This document shows positions 1 through 8,579 of a DNA stretch of 64,000 nt, one piece after another. The notes beneath the pieces are model-generated. The model saw nothing but the letters and a program-made list of their open reading frames with translations, did not search any database and had not been told where the DNA came from. Both the position numbers and the translations under genes were made by a program. The number at the start of each line of letters is the position of its first letter. Positions within the stretch are counted from its first letter, which is position 1. Source of the DNA: Nannocystis bainbridge (GTDB lineage Bacteria; Myxococcota_A; Polyangia; Nannocystales; Nannocystaceae); contig NZ_JAQNDL010000001.1 of NCBI RefSeq assembly GCF_028368995.1, forward strand, positions 1,922,001-1,986,000, given 5' to 3'.

Positions 1-362
1 GGCGCGCGCACGCCGGCGCGCCGGGCGTCCCGCGCCAGTTGGTTGCGGTCGTAGCCGCCCCACGAGCAGAACAGCGCGCCCTGCCCGAACGCGGCCAGCT
101 TCGGCGCGACCGCGCGGAACGGCGGCGCGCCGGCCACGTCGGCCTGGGTGATCGTCGTCAGCTCGACGCAGAACGGCGACAGCCGTGGGTGCACCCGCGG
201 GCGCACGAAGGTCTGGAATTCGGCGATCGGCGCCAGCGTGGCCGCGTCGACCAGGACGGCGCCGATCTCGATGATCTCGCTCTCCTCGCGCGGCACGGCG
301 CCTTGATCGTCGCAGGTCGCCTCGAGGTCGACGACGAGGTAGCGGTGGATGGTCTCGGACAT
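1..362 (-). CDS. 3'-5' exonuclease, DEDDh family (ERI1/KapD-like), C-terminus beyond left edge
   Basis: The minus strand reads from an ATG at 362 to the window edge, about 120 residues with no stop. Residues 10-15 (VVDLEA, D12 and E14) match Exo I of DEDDh exonucleases, followed by an SEIIEIGAV block. A later segment (SPFCVELTTITQADV, then APPF) matches the Exo II neighbourhood of the ERI1/KapD branch. Known members trim RNA or DNA 3' ends; the substrate here is unknown. The catalytic His/Asp of Exo III would lie outside the window. It is divergent from the gene starting at 420, with 57 bp between the starts. Confidence 0.8.
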   Translation of the reverse strand, partial: MSETIHRYLVVDLEATCDDQGAVPREESEIIEIGAVLVDAATLAPIAEFQTFVRPRVHPRLSPFCVELTTITQADVAGAPPFRAVAPKLAAFGQGALFCSWGGYDRNQLARDARRAGVRA

Positions 363-419
363 GGTGTTACGGGCTGCGCGGTGGCAAAGCTTCCTTTCGC
401 GGCCAGGTATAGTGTCGGC

Positions 420-1412
420 GTGGCCGACGAGGGCGGACAGGATTCCGGACAAGCCGCGGGCTTCACCTGGGGCGACCTGCTGGCGGCGCTGATCGAGGAG
501 CACGGCACGCTCGCCGCGGTCGCGTGGAAGTTGATCGAGCAGGCGCCCGGCGACGACGTGGCGTCGATCGAGCGCGCGCTGCGGCGGCTGCGGCGGCGCG
601 GCCAGCTCGACGGCGGGATCTGGGGCCAGCGCCTGCTGCGGGTGTTCGGGGTGCCGACGTCGGTCGAGTCGCGGGTGCGCTGGATGGGCCTCTATCACAG
701 CCCGTTCGGCGACCTGCCGCTGCCGCTGTGCGTCGATCAGCTGCGGCTGTGGGACCGGCCGCCGGTGTCGACCTCGCGCGCGCGCGTGTGGCTGCATCTC
801 GGCCACGCCAGCTGTGCGCTGCGGGCCCGCGGGCTCGACGAGGCGAGCGCCCAGCTGACGAAGGCCAGCGCCGCGCTGGCCGGCCTGGCCGGCCACGACG
901 ACGCCCGCGTCGAGCTGGCGCTGGTCCAGGCCTACGCCACCAGCCAGCGCGGCGAGCCGGTCCACCCGGCCCTCGACGCCGCCCAGAAAATGCTGGCGAC
1001 GGCCACGCTCGCGCCCGCCGACGCGGCCTGCTTCCACGCGCGCCTGCTCGACCAGCGCGCCTATCAATGCAACCGCGCCGGCGAGCACGCGGCCGCGCTG
1101 GCGCTGTTCGAGGCGCTGCCCACCATCGATGTCCATCCATTCGCCAGCTACCGCCGCGACGCCGGGCTGGCGTTCGGCTACCTCCGCGCCGGCCGCCCCG
1201 ACGAGGCGCTGCGCCTGGCCCTGCGAGCCTGCGAGCACGCGGGCGACGGCGGCTACACCCGCCTGCGGGCGATGGGCCTGCTGCTGGTCGCGCGCATCCA
1301 GGGCTCGCCCGCGGGTGACGGCGCCCGGGCCCGCGCCCACGCGATCGCCGGGCGCCTCGGCGACCACGAGCTGCTGGCCCGCGTCGAACGCCAGCAGCGC
1401 CGCGAGGCGTGA
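420..1412 (+). CDS. TPR-like alpha-solenoid protein
   Basis: A 330-aa protein from a GTG at 420. The same frame stays open upstream, but that part lies antisense to the exonuclease gene and has shadow composition, so I chose the GTG after the divergent spacer. Residues about 15-80 look like a winged-helix-like region (LLAALIEEHGTLAAVAWKL, then basic IERALRRLRRRGQLDGG). Residues about 120-325 are Ala/Leu-rich paired helices typical of tetratricopeptide folds. No signal peptide or membrane segment is seen. It resembles the helical output part of myxobacterial regulators, but no named family can be given. Confidence 0.6.
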   Translation: MADEGGQDSGQAAGFTWGDLLAALIEEHGTLAAVAWKLIEQAPGDDVASIERALRRLRRRGQLDGGIWGQRLLRVFGVPTSVESRVRWMGLYHSPFGDLPLPLCVDQLRLWDRPPVSTSRARVWLHLGHASCALRARGLDEASAQLTKASAALAGLAGHDDARVELALVQAYATSQRGEPVHPALDAAQKMLATATLAPADAACFHARLLDQRAYQCNRAGEHAAALALFEALPTIDVHPFASYRRDAGLAFGYLRAGRPDEALRLALRACEHAGDGGYTRLRAMGLLLVARIQGSPAGDGARARAHAIAGRLGDHELLARVERQQRREA

Positions 1413-1560
1413 ATCATGGTGACGCGCGCAAGCGCGTGAATCACCGCAGCAGCGAGGAGCGCATCACAGCACTATGAGCATCACCGCGGCGGCGAAGCGA
1501 CGCGGAGTGATGCATACAGCGCCGCGAGGATCACCGCGCGAGGTCGATCGCCACGACGAG
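1413..1560. repeat. degenerate GTGAATCACCGC-type repeats after the gene at 420
   Basis: ATCACCGC recurs at 1440, 1480 and 1530, and CGTGAATCA occurs both at the stop of the upstream gene and at about 1435. A small hairpin (CGCGC, loop GCAA, GCGCG) lies near 1424-1437. The pieces look like partial echoes of the upstream gene's 3' end. Confidence 0.35.
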
Positions 1561-1751
1561 CCGCCTTCTCGCTCGCCGTCCAGGAACTCCTCGCGGTCCG
1601 GCCCCTTCACGATCGCCTTCACCTCGGCCGGCCAGCCCTCGAGCTTCGCCTCCAGCGCCGCGCCCTCGGTATGGGCCTGCCGCAACAGCTCGAGCCGGGC
1701 GTCCAGCTCCTCGCGCGAATCGAGCCGGTCGTACTGATCGATGCCGTCCAT
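1464..1751 (-). pseudogene. small hypothetical ORF or gene remnant behind the DUF1552 gene
   Basis: About 60 codons from an ATG at 1751 have the high third-position GC of real genes and give a charged helical peptide (MDGIDQYDRLDSREELDARL at the start). The coding look continues upstream to about 1860 in the same frame as the DUF1552 gene, after its stop, without a usable start codon. The last 30 residues look non-coding. It may be a short real protein or the surviving middle of a decayed gene; I recognise no family. Confidence 0.3.
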
Positions 1752-1919
1752 GAAGGCGTTCAGCCGGGCCTGGTACGAAAGAGTCCGCCCCGGCGACGCG
1801 GCACCCGACGGCTGGCTTTGCCACCCGCCCTGCTCCCGCGCCCGTCCTGCCCACTCCAGCCGCCCCCGTGCGCAGCGCTTCAGGCGGAGGACGCTCGCTC
1901 GCCACGAGCGCTCGCGCGC

Positions 1920-3329
1920 TCACGCCAGCAGCTCGGCGTATTCGCCATGATCGAGCCCCGCCCGCCCGAACTCCGTGACCGGCGCCCCGTCCTCGCCGGT
2001 GCAGCCGACCGCGTTGAGCAGCGTGATCAGCAGGCGGTTGTGCGGGTATCGCAGGTCCCACGGGTCCGCGTCGCCGACCAGGTCGAGGTATTGCCCCTGC
2101 TTGAGGTAGCCGCCCGCGCCGCCCGCGATCACCGTCGGCAGGTCGACGTACGAGTGGATCCGGCCCTCCGACAGCTCGTGCATCCACACGACAGCCGAGC
2201 GGTCCAGCACCGTGCCGTCGCCCTCCTCGTAGGCGGCCAGGCGCGCCAGCAGGTGCCCGAACTGCTGCGCGTGCCAGCGATCGATCTGCGCCAGCATCTC
2301 CTTGTAACCGGCCACCTCCTCGCCGCTGTCGTCGTCCTTGGTGTTGCCGTGCGACAGCTTGTGGTGGTTGTATTCGTGATCGATCCCGTCCCATTGATAG
2401 ATCGGCCCGCCCGAGCCCGACGCCCACTGGATCGTCGCCACCTGCGTCGCCCCGCACGCGATCGCCATCGCCAGCACGTCGAGCTGCATGCGCCCGATCG
2501 CCTTGAACTCGGCGTCGAGCAGCACCGCCTCCGGATCGATCGCCGCGAGCTCGGCCGCCCGCGCGGGGTCGAGGGCGCAGGCGATGATACCGTTGCCGGC
2601 CATCTCGAGCTCGAGGTCGCGGATCGAGTCGGCGTGCATCTCGAGCTTCAGCGCGTCGTCCTTGCCGAGGCCGCGCGCCTTGAGCGACTTGAACTCGTCC
2701 TCGACCAGATCGAGCACGCTCTGCCGCCGCGCGGCGATCTTCAGCTTGGCCCCCTCGTCGAGCCCGCCCAGGCCCATGAGATCCTGGTACGTCAGCCACG
2801 GGTTGCCCTCGGGCGTCACCGGCATGCCGCTGCCCGCATACGAGATGTGGCCGAACACGTCGGAGTGACGCCAGCCGACCGACAGCGTCAGCGACGGCCG
2901 CCCGTCCTTGTTGAGCCGCGCGGCCGCGAATTGATCGACGGAGACGCCGCACGCATAGAGCGTGTCCGGGTCGAGCGGCTGGGCGGTGAGCTTGTGGCCC
3001 ATGCCCATGGCATGATCGTTGCCTGCGGTCCCGGGATCGTGCCCCCACCCCTTGGGCACCATGTGCAGACCGCGCGGAATCAACAGCCTGTCCCGGTACG
3101 CGGCCAGCGGCTCGAGCGCCGTGCCCGTCAGCGATTCCACGGTCACCGGGCCAGGCGCCTGCGGAAAGAAACTCTCCATGTCGACGCCGTTGCAGGTGAA
3201 GAACACGACCAGCCGCTTGCCACCGGGCTCGGCCGCCCGCGCCGTGCCGCGCCGCCAGAGCAGCGATTCGAGGCACGGCAAAGCGACCGCGACCCCGCCC
3301 GCGCCTCGCAAGAACATCCGTCGCCTCAT
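1920..3329 (-). CDS. DUF1552 family exported protein
   Basis: A 469-aa protein. The chosen ATG at 3329 starts directly at a twin-arginine-like signal (MRRRMFLRGAGGVAVALPCLE), as is usual for DUF1552; upstream codons in frame are unlike a signal. The body carries DUF1552 features: LVVFFTCNGVDMESFFP near the N-terminus, an SVGWRHSDVFGHISYAG segment, and a C-terminal HDWE-type alternative, here HELSEGRIHSYVDLPTV with GGYLK. DUF1552 proteins are large exported proteins of planctomycetes and myxobacteria, often near DUF1588/1592 genes; no such partner is present here. Function unknown; likely periplasmic through Tat. Confidence 0.8.
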   Translation of the reverse strand: MRRRMFLRGAGGVAVALPCLESLLWRRGTARAAEPGGKRLVVFFTCNGVDMESFFPQAPGPVTVESLTGTALEPLAAYRDRLLIPRGLHMVPKGWGHDPGTAGNDHAMGMGHKLTAQPLDPDTLYACGVSVDQFAAARLNKDGRPSLTLSVGWRHSDVFGHISYAGSGMPVTPEGNPWLTYQDLMGLGGLDEGAKLKIAARRQSVLDLVEDEFKSLKARGLGKDDALKLEMHADSIRDLELEMAGNGIIACALDPARAAELAAIDPEAVLLDAEFKAIGRMQLDVLAMAIACGATQVATIQWASGSGGPIYQWDGIDHEYNHHKLSHGNTKDDDSGEEVAGYKEMLAQIDRWHAQQFGHLLARLAAYEEGDGTVLDRSAVVWMHELSEGRIHSYVDLPTVIAGGAGGYLKQGQYLDLVGDADPWDLRYPHNRLLITLLNAVGCTGEDGAPVTEFGRAGLDHGEYAELLA

Positions 3330-3665
3330 GCTGCAGCTCGCTCCGACCGCGTGGGAGACCCGACTCGCACCACCAGCAATGCCCCGAGGGGCCTCCGCCG
3401 GGCGAGCCGCGAATCCGTCGCGGCGCCAATTGACCCCGGCTTGCCGCGTTCCATCCGGCGCTGCCATGAATTCCCGCGCGGCCCGAGGTCACGCCCCGCC
3501 GGCCGACGGATGCCAGCAGAAGCGGCCAGCGACCTCGACGGACGACCGGCGTTCACTTCGTGGGTGGACGCCATTCACGCGCTGCAGACGTCACACCCGG
3601 CGCCAAATCCGCCGTGACATGTGCCATCCATGTCCTATGATAAGACCGTCTCTCAGGCACCCCTG
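3330..3665. other. intergenic, nothing recognised
   Basis: A 336-bp spacer between two minus-strand genes. I see no convincing ORF, hairpin or repeat. It must hold the promoter of the DUF1552 gene. Confidence 0.5.
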
Positions 3666-4856
3666 CTATCGGCCCGGCCACCAGCGCGGCAGCAGCAGCG
3701 CCACCGCTCGCATCTCGAGCGATTTGCGGACCACCCGCTCGGCCGCCGCCGTCGCCCGCGCGCACCAGCCGGACGCCTCCTCGCCGCGCACCAGCGCCGA
3801 TGGGTCCGCGCGTGCCTCGGCCAGCAGCTGCTCCATCGCCGCGATCGCCCGCGCCAGCGAGGCCGTCGCCGGCGCGCGCCAGCGATCGTCCTCGATCGGT
3901 TGCAGGCCACGTTTCACCGCCTCGGCATCACCGCGACGGACAGCGGCCACGACCGCGTCGATCTGGCGATAGCGGGCCTCGGCCCGCTCCTCGCCCGGCA
4001 GGATGAACGACCCGTGCGGCGTGCCCAGCGTCTCGAACACGTACGCGCGGTCGGACTCCATCTCCGACGTGAAGTGCCAGCGCTGCGCGTCGTCGTGCAA
4101 GAACGTCCAGATGTCGTTGATCCGCATGTCCTCGCCGCGCGGCAGGATCGCGTCGGTGACGAGGCCATAGCGCAGCTGATGATTCTTGCGGTCGAGCGAG
4201 CGGCGGTCCATCAGCACCAGCGGCCGCGTCACCTGATCGAGCGGGATCCACACATTGAGCAGGGCCAGGCGCGAGCGACCATTGCGGCGCTGCGGTGAAT
4301 CGTGGCGGAACAGCCACGGCGCCGCCCCGCGCAGCAGCTGCCGCAGCGGCGTGCCCTCGACGTCCTGATCGGCGTGCACCGCCACCGATGCGTCGTGCTC
4401 GTTCATCTCCGGGTTGGGTTCGCGCGGCAGCGCCATCCCGTTCGGCCCGGCGCGGCGCATGAAGAACCCCTCGCGGGCGATGAACAGCAGCAGCAGGCGC
4501 TCGCCGCTCGCCAGCGCGAACGTGCGGCCGAGCAGGTGGCGGCGGATCTGGGCCACGTCGCCCGGGCCGAGCCGACCGGCCTCGCGCACCCGCGCGAACG
4601 CGGCCTGCAGCGCGCGCCGCCGCGAGAGGTCGAGGTAGGTGAAGCCGTGCTCGCGCAGCTCGGGCTGCAGCCCGCCCGGGGCCGAGGCATCGAACGCCGG
4701 GCAGGTCCGCCGATCGTACGAGGCCGGGTCGGCGCGCGTGTCCGGGTCGAGCGTCCGCGCGCGTCGCAGGCCGCGCTCGTCGAGCGAGACATCCTCGCTG
4801 CGGGTGAACGCCAGCTCGGCGTCGATGGCATGGATGGGGTCGGCGGCGGACGGCAT
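3666..4856 (-). CDS. putative non-haem Fe(II)/2-oxoglutarate oxygenase, CmcJ/NvfI-AsaB-like
   Basis: A 396-aa protein from ATG 4856 (a GTG at 4883 is an alternative). The core shows H161-x-D163 in a VHADQD segment, then LLNVWIPLDQVTRPLVLMDRRSL (about 199-221), and H281 in GTPHGSFILP. This is the facial-triad order and the NVW-P / PL-L-DRRS signature of the CmcJ/AsaB/NvfI fold. Members hydroxylate or otherwise oxidise natural-product scaffolds. The last 100 residues are extra helices. No biosynthetic partner is adjacent, so the substrate is unknown. Confidence 0.55.
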   Translation of the reverse strand: MPSAADPIHAIDAELAFTRSEDVSLDERGLRRARTLDPDTRADPASYDRRTCPAFDASAPGGLQPELREHGFTYLDLSRRRALQAAFARVREAGRLGPGDVAQIRRHLLGRTFALASGERLLLLFIAREGFFMRRAGPNGMALPREPNPEMNEHDASVAVHADQDVEGTPLRQLLRGAAPWLFRHDSPQRRNGRSRLALLNVWIPLDQVTRPLVLMDRRSLDRKNHQLRYGLVTDAILPRGEDMRINDIWTFLHDDAQRWHFTSEMESDRAYVFETLGTPHGSFILPGEERAEARYRQIDAVVAAVRRGDAEAVKRGLQPIEDDRWRAPATASLARAIAAMEQLLAEARADPSALVRGEEASGWCARATAAAERVVRKSLEMRAVALLLPRWWPGR

Positions 4857-4939
4857 GCGGGGCGCTCGAACCCAGCTTAGCACCCGCCGGCGACGACGCG
4901 GCCCTGGTGCCGGCTGCGCGGCTGGGGCATCGTCCGCGC

Positions 4940-5722
4940 ATGCGCCTTGCCTTGCCCCTGCTCGCCACGACCCTCGCGCTCGCCGCTTGCCCCGGCCGCG
5001 GCAGTGACTCCGACACCGACGCGATCACGACGACGACCACCACCGCGACCACCGACACCACCGCGACCACCACCGACACCACCGCGACCACCACGACGAC
5101 CACCACTGCGAGCACCGACCCGACCGCGCCGACCACCGCCCTCACCGGCGGCGACGTCGTCCCGTGCGAAGATCGTCTGCCGCCCGCGGGTAGCCCGTGC
5201 GCCGTCGAAGGCGAGGTCTGCCAGCAAGGAGACGACCTGTGCGTCGAGTTCGTCGGCGCCACCTGTGAAGCCGGCGCGTGGGTCCATTTCACGAATCAGC
5301 CGGGGGCCGAATGTGAAGATGGGGACTGCGATCCGAGCAATCCTCCGCTCGAGGGCGATCCGTGCGCCGTCGAAGGCGCCTCCTGCTCCACCGATTGCTC
5401 TGACCAGTGCTCGTTCTGCAACGCCTGGGTCTGCAGCGAGGGCGCCTGGCAACGCGTCGAGGTGTTCCCGGAGCCGTGCCTCGAGTGCGAGGCCCTGTGC
5501 GACCTCGTGATCGTGCCGATGTGCGCCGGCGGCCCGCCCGACCCCGCCGCCTGCGTCGCCGGCTGCGAGGAGAGCAAGGCCGGCGCGTGCAAGGCCGAGT
5601 TCTCCGACCTGCGCGCGTGCGCCGGCGAGCAACCGACCTTCACCTGCGACGCAGCCGAGCGCCCGCTGGTCGCCGGCTGCGAGGATCCGTTCGCTGCGTT
5701 CTACGCCTGCTCGATGCCCTGA
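4940..5722 (+). CDS. Cys-rich lipoprotein with Thr-rich linker
   Basis: A 260-aa protein from ATG 4940. A signal peptide ends in a lipobox (LALAAC), followed by an almost pure Thr/Ala/Asp linker (about residues 25-65) that holds the domain off the membrane. The rest has about 20 cysteines, with twin SPCAVEG / DPCAVEG motifs suggesting two small disulfide-rich repeats. Many lipoproteins in this window share the Thr-linker layout. No catalytic family recognised. Confidence 0.75.
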   Translation: MRLALPLLATTLALAACPGRGSDSDTDAITTTTTTATTDTTATTTDTTATTTTTTTASTDPTAPTTALTGGDVVPCEDRLPPAGSPCAVEGEVCQQGDDLCVEFVGATCEAGAWVHFTNQPGAECEDGDCDPSNPPLEGDPCAVEGASCSTDCSDQCSFCNAWVCSEGAWQRVEVFPEPCLECEALCDLVIVPMCAGGPPDPAACVAGCEESKAGACKAEFSDLRACAGEQPTFTCDAAERPLVAGCEDPFAAFYACSMP

Positions 5723-5770
5723 GGCGCGCGCCTGGACACCACCGCCCCCCCGGGCCACAATGCGAGGACC

Positions 5771-6319
5771 ATGGCCGTGGACCCGACGCGTACGCTCGAG
5801 ATCTTCGTCTCCCCGCTGCGGACCCTGGGATACGCCGCGCTCGGCCTGGGGATGACCGCGGCCTGCCTCTCGCTGTTCTTCATCGCCCCGGCGGACGAGG
5901 AAGTCGTGGCCGCGGCGATCGGCGGCCTCGGCGTGCTGTTCTTCGGCCTCTGCACCTTCATGTGGCTGTGGCAGTGCTTCACCATGGGGGCGGTCGTCAC
6001 CCTCTCGCCCGAGGGCTTGCGCGACCTGCGAGTCGCCCGCGAGTTCATCCCCTGGGCCGCGATCGAGCGCATCTCCACCTGTACGGTGCAGAGCCAGCGC
6101 TTCCTGATCGTCGCGCTGCCGCCGGAGATCGAGCAGCGCCTGACGCTGACGCGGGTGGCCCGCTGGACGCGCGCGGCCAATCGCCGCCTCGTCGCCGACG
6201 GCCTGTTCGTGTCCGCGCACGGCCTCAAGGTCGATTTCGCCGCCCTGCGGGCCCTCGTCCACGCCTACGCCGTCGCCCACGGCGCCTCCGCGGCCGTCGA
6301 CGGCGTCGAGGCCGCCTGA
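5771..6319 (+). CDS. STM3941-like membrane protein (PH-like domain)
   Basis: A 182-aa protein with two hydrophobic segments (about 20-37 and 47-70), then a soluble domain containing LSPEGLRDLRVAREFIPWAAIERIS, the pattern of STM3941/bacterial PH-like proteins with an N-terminal membrane hairpin. It likely sits in the inner membrane with the PH-like domain in the cytoplasm. Start ATG 5771 is 48 bp after the preceding lipoprotein gene, so the two may be co-transcribed. Role unknown. Confidence 0.6.
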   Translation: MAVDPTRTLEIFVSPLRTLGYAALGLGMTAACLSLFFIAPADEEVVAAAIGGLGVLFFGLCTFMWLWQCFTMGAVVTLSPEGLRDLRVAREFIPWAAIERISTCTVQSQRFLIVALPPEIEQRLTLTRVARWTRAANRRLVADGLFVSAHGLKVDFAALRALVHAYAVAHGASAAVDGVEAA

Positions 6320-6572
6320 GCTCGCTCGCAGCATTGCGCTAACGCGCGTGAGCACCGGTGCCGGGGTCCGTCGCGCGGCGAATGAACTCGGATTCGTGGC
6401 ACGAGACCGCGCCTCAATCAAAGCAGTCGTAGCAACGACCGCGGGCGGGCGCGGGCGGGCGCCCGCCCGCGGGGCTTCCATGCATTGCGCCCACGGAGAC
6501 CTTTTGACCGCACCGGCCTCGCGTGATACCGTGCCGAACCATCATAGTTGCACCGTAGATTCGGAGGCACCC

Positions 6573-7583
6573 GTGCGCAATGACCCCTGGACCCCGGACG
6601 CCCTGCTCGATCACCTGCAGAAGGCCGTCTATCTCGAGCTCTGGACCATCCCGCTCTACCTGACTGCCGCCTATTCGCTGCAGGTCCCGGGCACCGACGC
6701 CCAGCACCCGCCGACGCTGACGCCGGTGCGCAGCCGCGACAACCCCAATCGCAGCCGCGAGCAGCTGGCGTTCAACAACATCTATTCGATCGTGGTGCAG
6801 GAGATGCTGCACCTCGAGCTGGCGGCCAATCTCTACAACGCGTTGTTCGCCGCGCGGGGCCACGCGCCGAGCTTCACGGGCGCGTGGGCGCCGCGCTACG
6901 ACGGGTTCCCGCCGTGGATCGGCTCGACCTTGCCGGTCCAGCTCGGGGCCGCCGACGCGACCCAGATGAAGCTGCTGGCCGCGGTCGAGACCCCGGAGCC
7001 TGCGGCCGATCCGCCGCCGGACGGGCCGCAGGCGGTCTACGACTCGATCGGGCAGTTCTACAAGGCCATCGAGCAGGGCCTCGACGCGCTGTGGGACACG
7101 CTCTACGACCCCGCGGCGGAGCACCGGCAGAAGAGCGAATTCGCCGACCCGGGCTACCCTGACGACGACTACACCGGCTTCAGCGCCGTGATCGCGGGCG
7201 ACAGCGCCACCGCGCGCCGGCAGGCCGACCAGATCGTCGGGGCCATCGTCGGCCAGGGCGAGGGCAGCCGCGGGCCGTTCATCGACGCCGACCTGCGCCC
7301 CGAGGACCTCGACGACCTCGAGGACCGCGTCAGCCACTTCGCCCGCTTCCGCATGGTCCAGGCGATGCTGAAGTTCGAGGGGCCGCTGCGCACCTACCCC
7401 ACGACCGGCAGCAGCGGGCTCGCGGCCGCCCAGCAGCAGCTCGACCTCGGCTTCTCGCGGCTGCTCGCGGCGCTCGAGAAGGGCTTCGCCGGCGCCGACC
7501 CGCTGGATCTGGGGGCGATGTGGGCGCTCCCGGGCCAGATCGTGGCGGTGTGGGCCGCCGGCGGGGTCCCGACATTCCGCTAA
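6573..7583 (+). CDS. ferritin-like protein, VioB/iminophenylpyruvate dimer synthase-like
   Basis: A 336-aa protein. GTG 6573 is preceded by CGGAGG at 6562-6567, which fixes the start although the frame is open further upstream. AVYLELWTIPLYLTAAYSL (about 20-38) and IVVQEMLHLELAANLYNAL (about 72-90) carry the E...ExxH iron-binding pattern of the ferritin-like domain found in VioB of violacein biosynthesis. Stand-alone versions are common in bacteria with large secondary metabolism. No other violacein-type gene is here, so the reaction is not predicted. Confidence 0.7.
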   Translation: MRNDPWTPDALLDHLQKAVYLELWTIPLYLTAAYSLQVPGTDAQHPPTLTPVRSRDNPNRSREQLAFNNIYSIVVQEMLHLELAANLYNALFAARGHAPSFTGAWAPRYDGFPPWIGSTLPVQLGAADATQMKLLAAVETPEPAADPPPDGPQAVYDSIGQFYKAIEQGLDALWDTLYDPAAEHRQKSEFADPGYPDDDYTGFSAVIAGDSATARRQADQIVGAIVGQGEGSRGPFIDADLRPEDLDDLEDRVSHFARFRMVQAMLKFEGPLRTYPTTGSSGLAAAQQQLDLGFSRLLAALEKGFAGADPLDLGAMWALPGQIVAVWAAGGVPTFR

Positions 7584-7625
7584 GTCGGCGGCGGCGCGGG
7601 CTGATCGCCGGGCGCCGCCGCGATC

Positions 7626-7755
7626 GCGCGGTGCGGTCCTTCGCGCTGCTACGATTCGACAGGGCCGATCGCCGCGCGGGGGACACTGTCTCCCGCGCGG
7701 TGCTGGCATTCGCGCTGCTATGATTCTTCAAGGCCGATCGCCGCGTGGGGGAACA
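7626..7755. repeat. imperfect 69-bp tandem duplication at the 3' end of the LRR gene
   Basis: TCGCGCTGCTA begins at 7641 and again at 7710, each followed by a related GATTC..., GGCCGATCGCCGCG, GGGGGA sequence. The second copy runs into the last codons of the LRR gene (stop at 7718-7720); the first lies in the spacer. Confidence 0.6.
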
Positions 7756-8515
7756 TCGCCGCCAGCTCGGCCTCGGTCGCAAGAAAGCACGACGCGCTGG
7801 CACGAATGCGCCGCACCCCGGGCATCACCGCGCCGTGCGGGATCGGCATGCGGGACGCGACCGCGGTCAAGCTCAGCTCCGTGAGCGCCTGCAGGCCGGC
7901 GAATTCGGCCGGCAGCTGCGTGAAGACCTTTTCGGGCCAGCCGCAGCTGCCCGGCTCGCCGAGCGTCAGCGACGTCAGGCACGACAACTGCGACAACAGC
8001 CCGAACAGCGCCTCGCGCGACTGCTCGAAGCGCGGCGGGAAGTGGGCCGGGCGCTCCCAGTCGTGCACGTACACGTGCCGCAGCAGCAGCGTCAAGGCGC
8101 GCAGCTCCGTCAGCGCGCCCAGGCTGTCGGGCAGGCGCGCGAGGTGGTGCGAATCGACGTACAGCTCGCGCAGGCGGGTCAGCGCGCCCAGGCTGCGCGG
8201 CAGCGAGGCGAGGTGGAGCAGCTCGAGCCGGAGGCTGCGCAGGCGCGTCAGCTCGCAGATCGCCGTCGGCAGGCCGGGCAGCTCGGGGTCGACGAGCTCG
8301 AGCTGCTGCAGCCCGCGCAGCTCCGTCAGCGCCGGCGGCAATGCGCGCACGCGCGAGCGCAGGCGCAGCGCCTTGAGGCCCCGGACCTCGCGCAGCTGCG
8401 CGAGCGCGGCCGCCAGCGCCCCGGGCTCGACGCTCTCGGCCCGCAGCTCGAGCGCCGGGACGTCGCCCAGCGCCGCGACCTCGAGCGCCTCACGGGACAG
8501 GTCGACGACGTGCAT
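7718..8515 (-). CDS. leucine-rich repeat protein
   Basis: A 265-aa cytoplasmic-looking protein with no signal. Residues about 45-190 contain successive LRRs of the LxxLxxLxLxxxxLxxLPxx type (for example LRGLQQLELVDPELPGLPTA, LTRLRSLRLELLHLASLPRS). The N-terminal and C-terminal caps are Ala-rich. Such solenoids bind proteins; the partner is unknown. The 3' end overlaps a 69-bp duplication. Confidence 0.75.
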   Translation of the reverse strand: MHVVDLSREALEVAALGDVPALELRAESVEPGALAAALAQLREVRGLKALRLRSRVRALPPALTELRGLQQLELVDPELPGLPTAICELTRLRSLRLELLHLASLPRSLGALTRLRELYVDSHHLARLPDSLGALTELRALTLLLRHVYVHDWERPAHFPPRFEQSREALFGLLSQLSCLTSLTLGEPGSCGWPEKVFTQLPAEFAGLQALTELSLTAVASRMPIPHGAVMPGVRRIRASASCFLATEAELAAMFPHAAIGLEES

Positions 8516-8579
8516 CGCGGCGATGGTACCGCGCCGGAGCCGGGTCGCGCTCGCGCTACGCTCCGCTCGCCGCGCGGCG

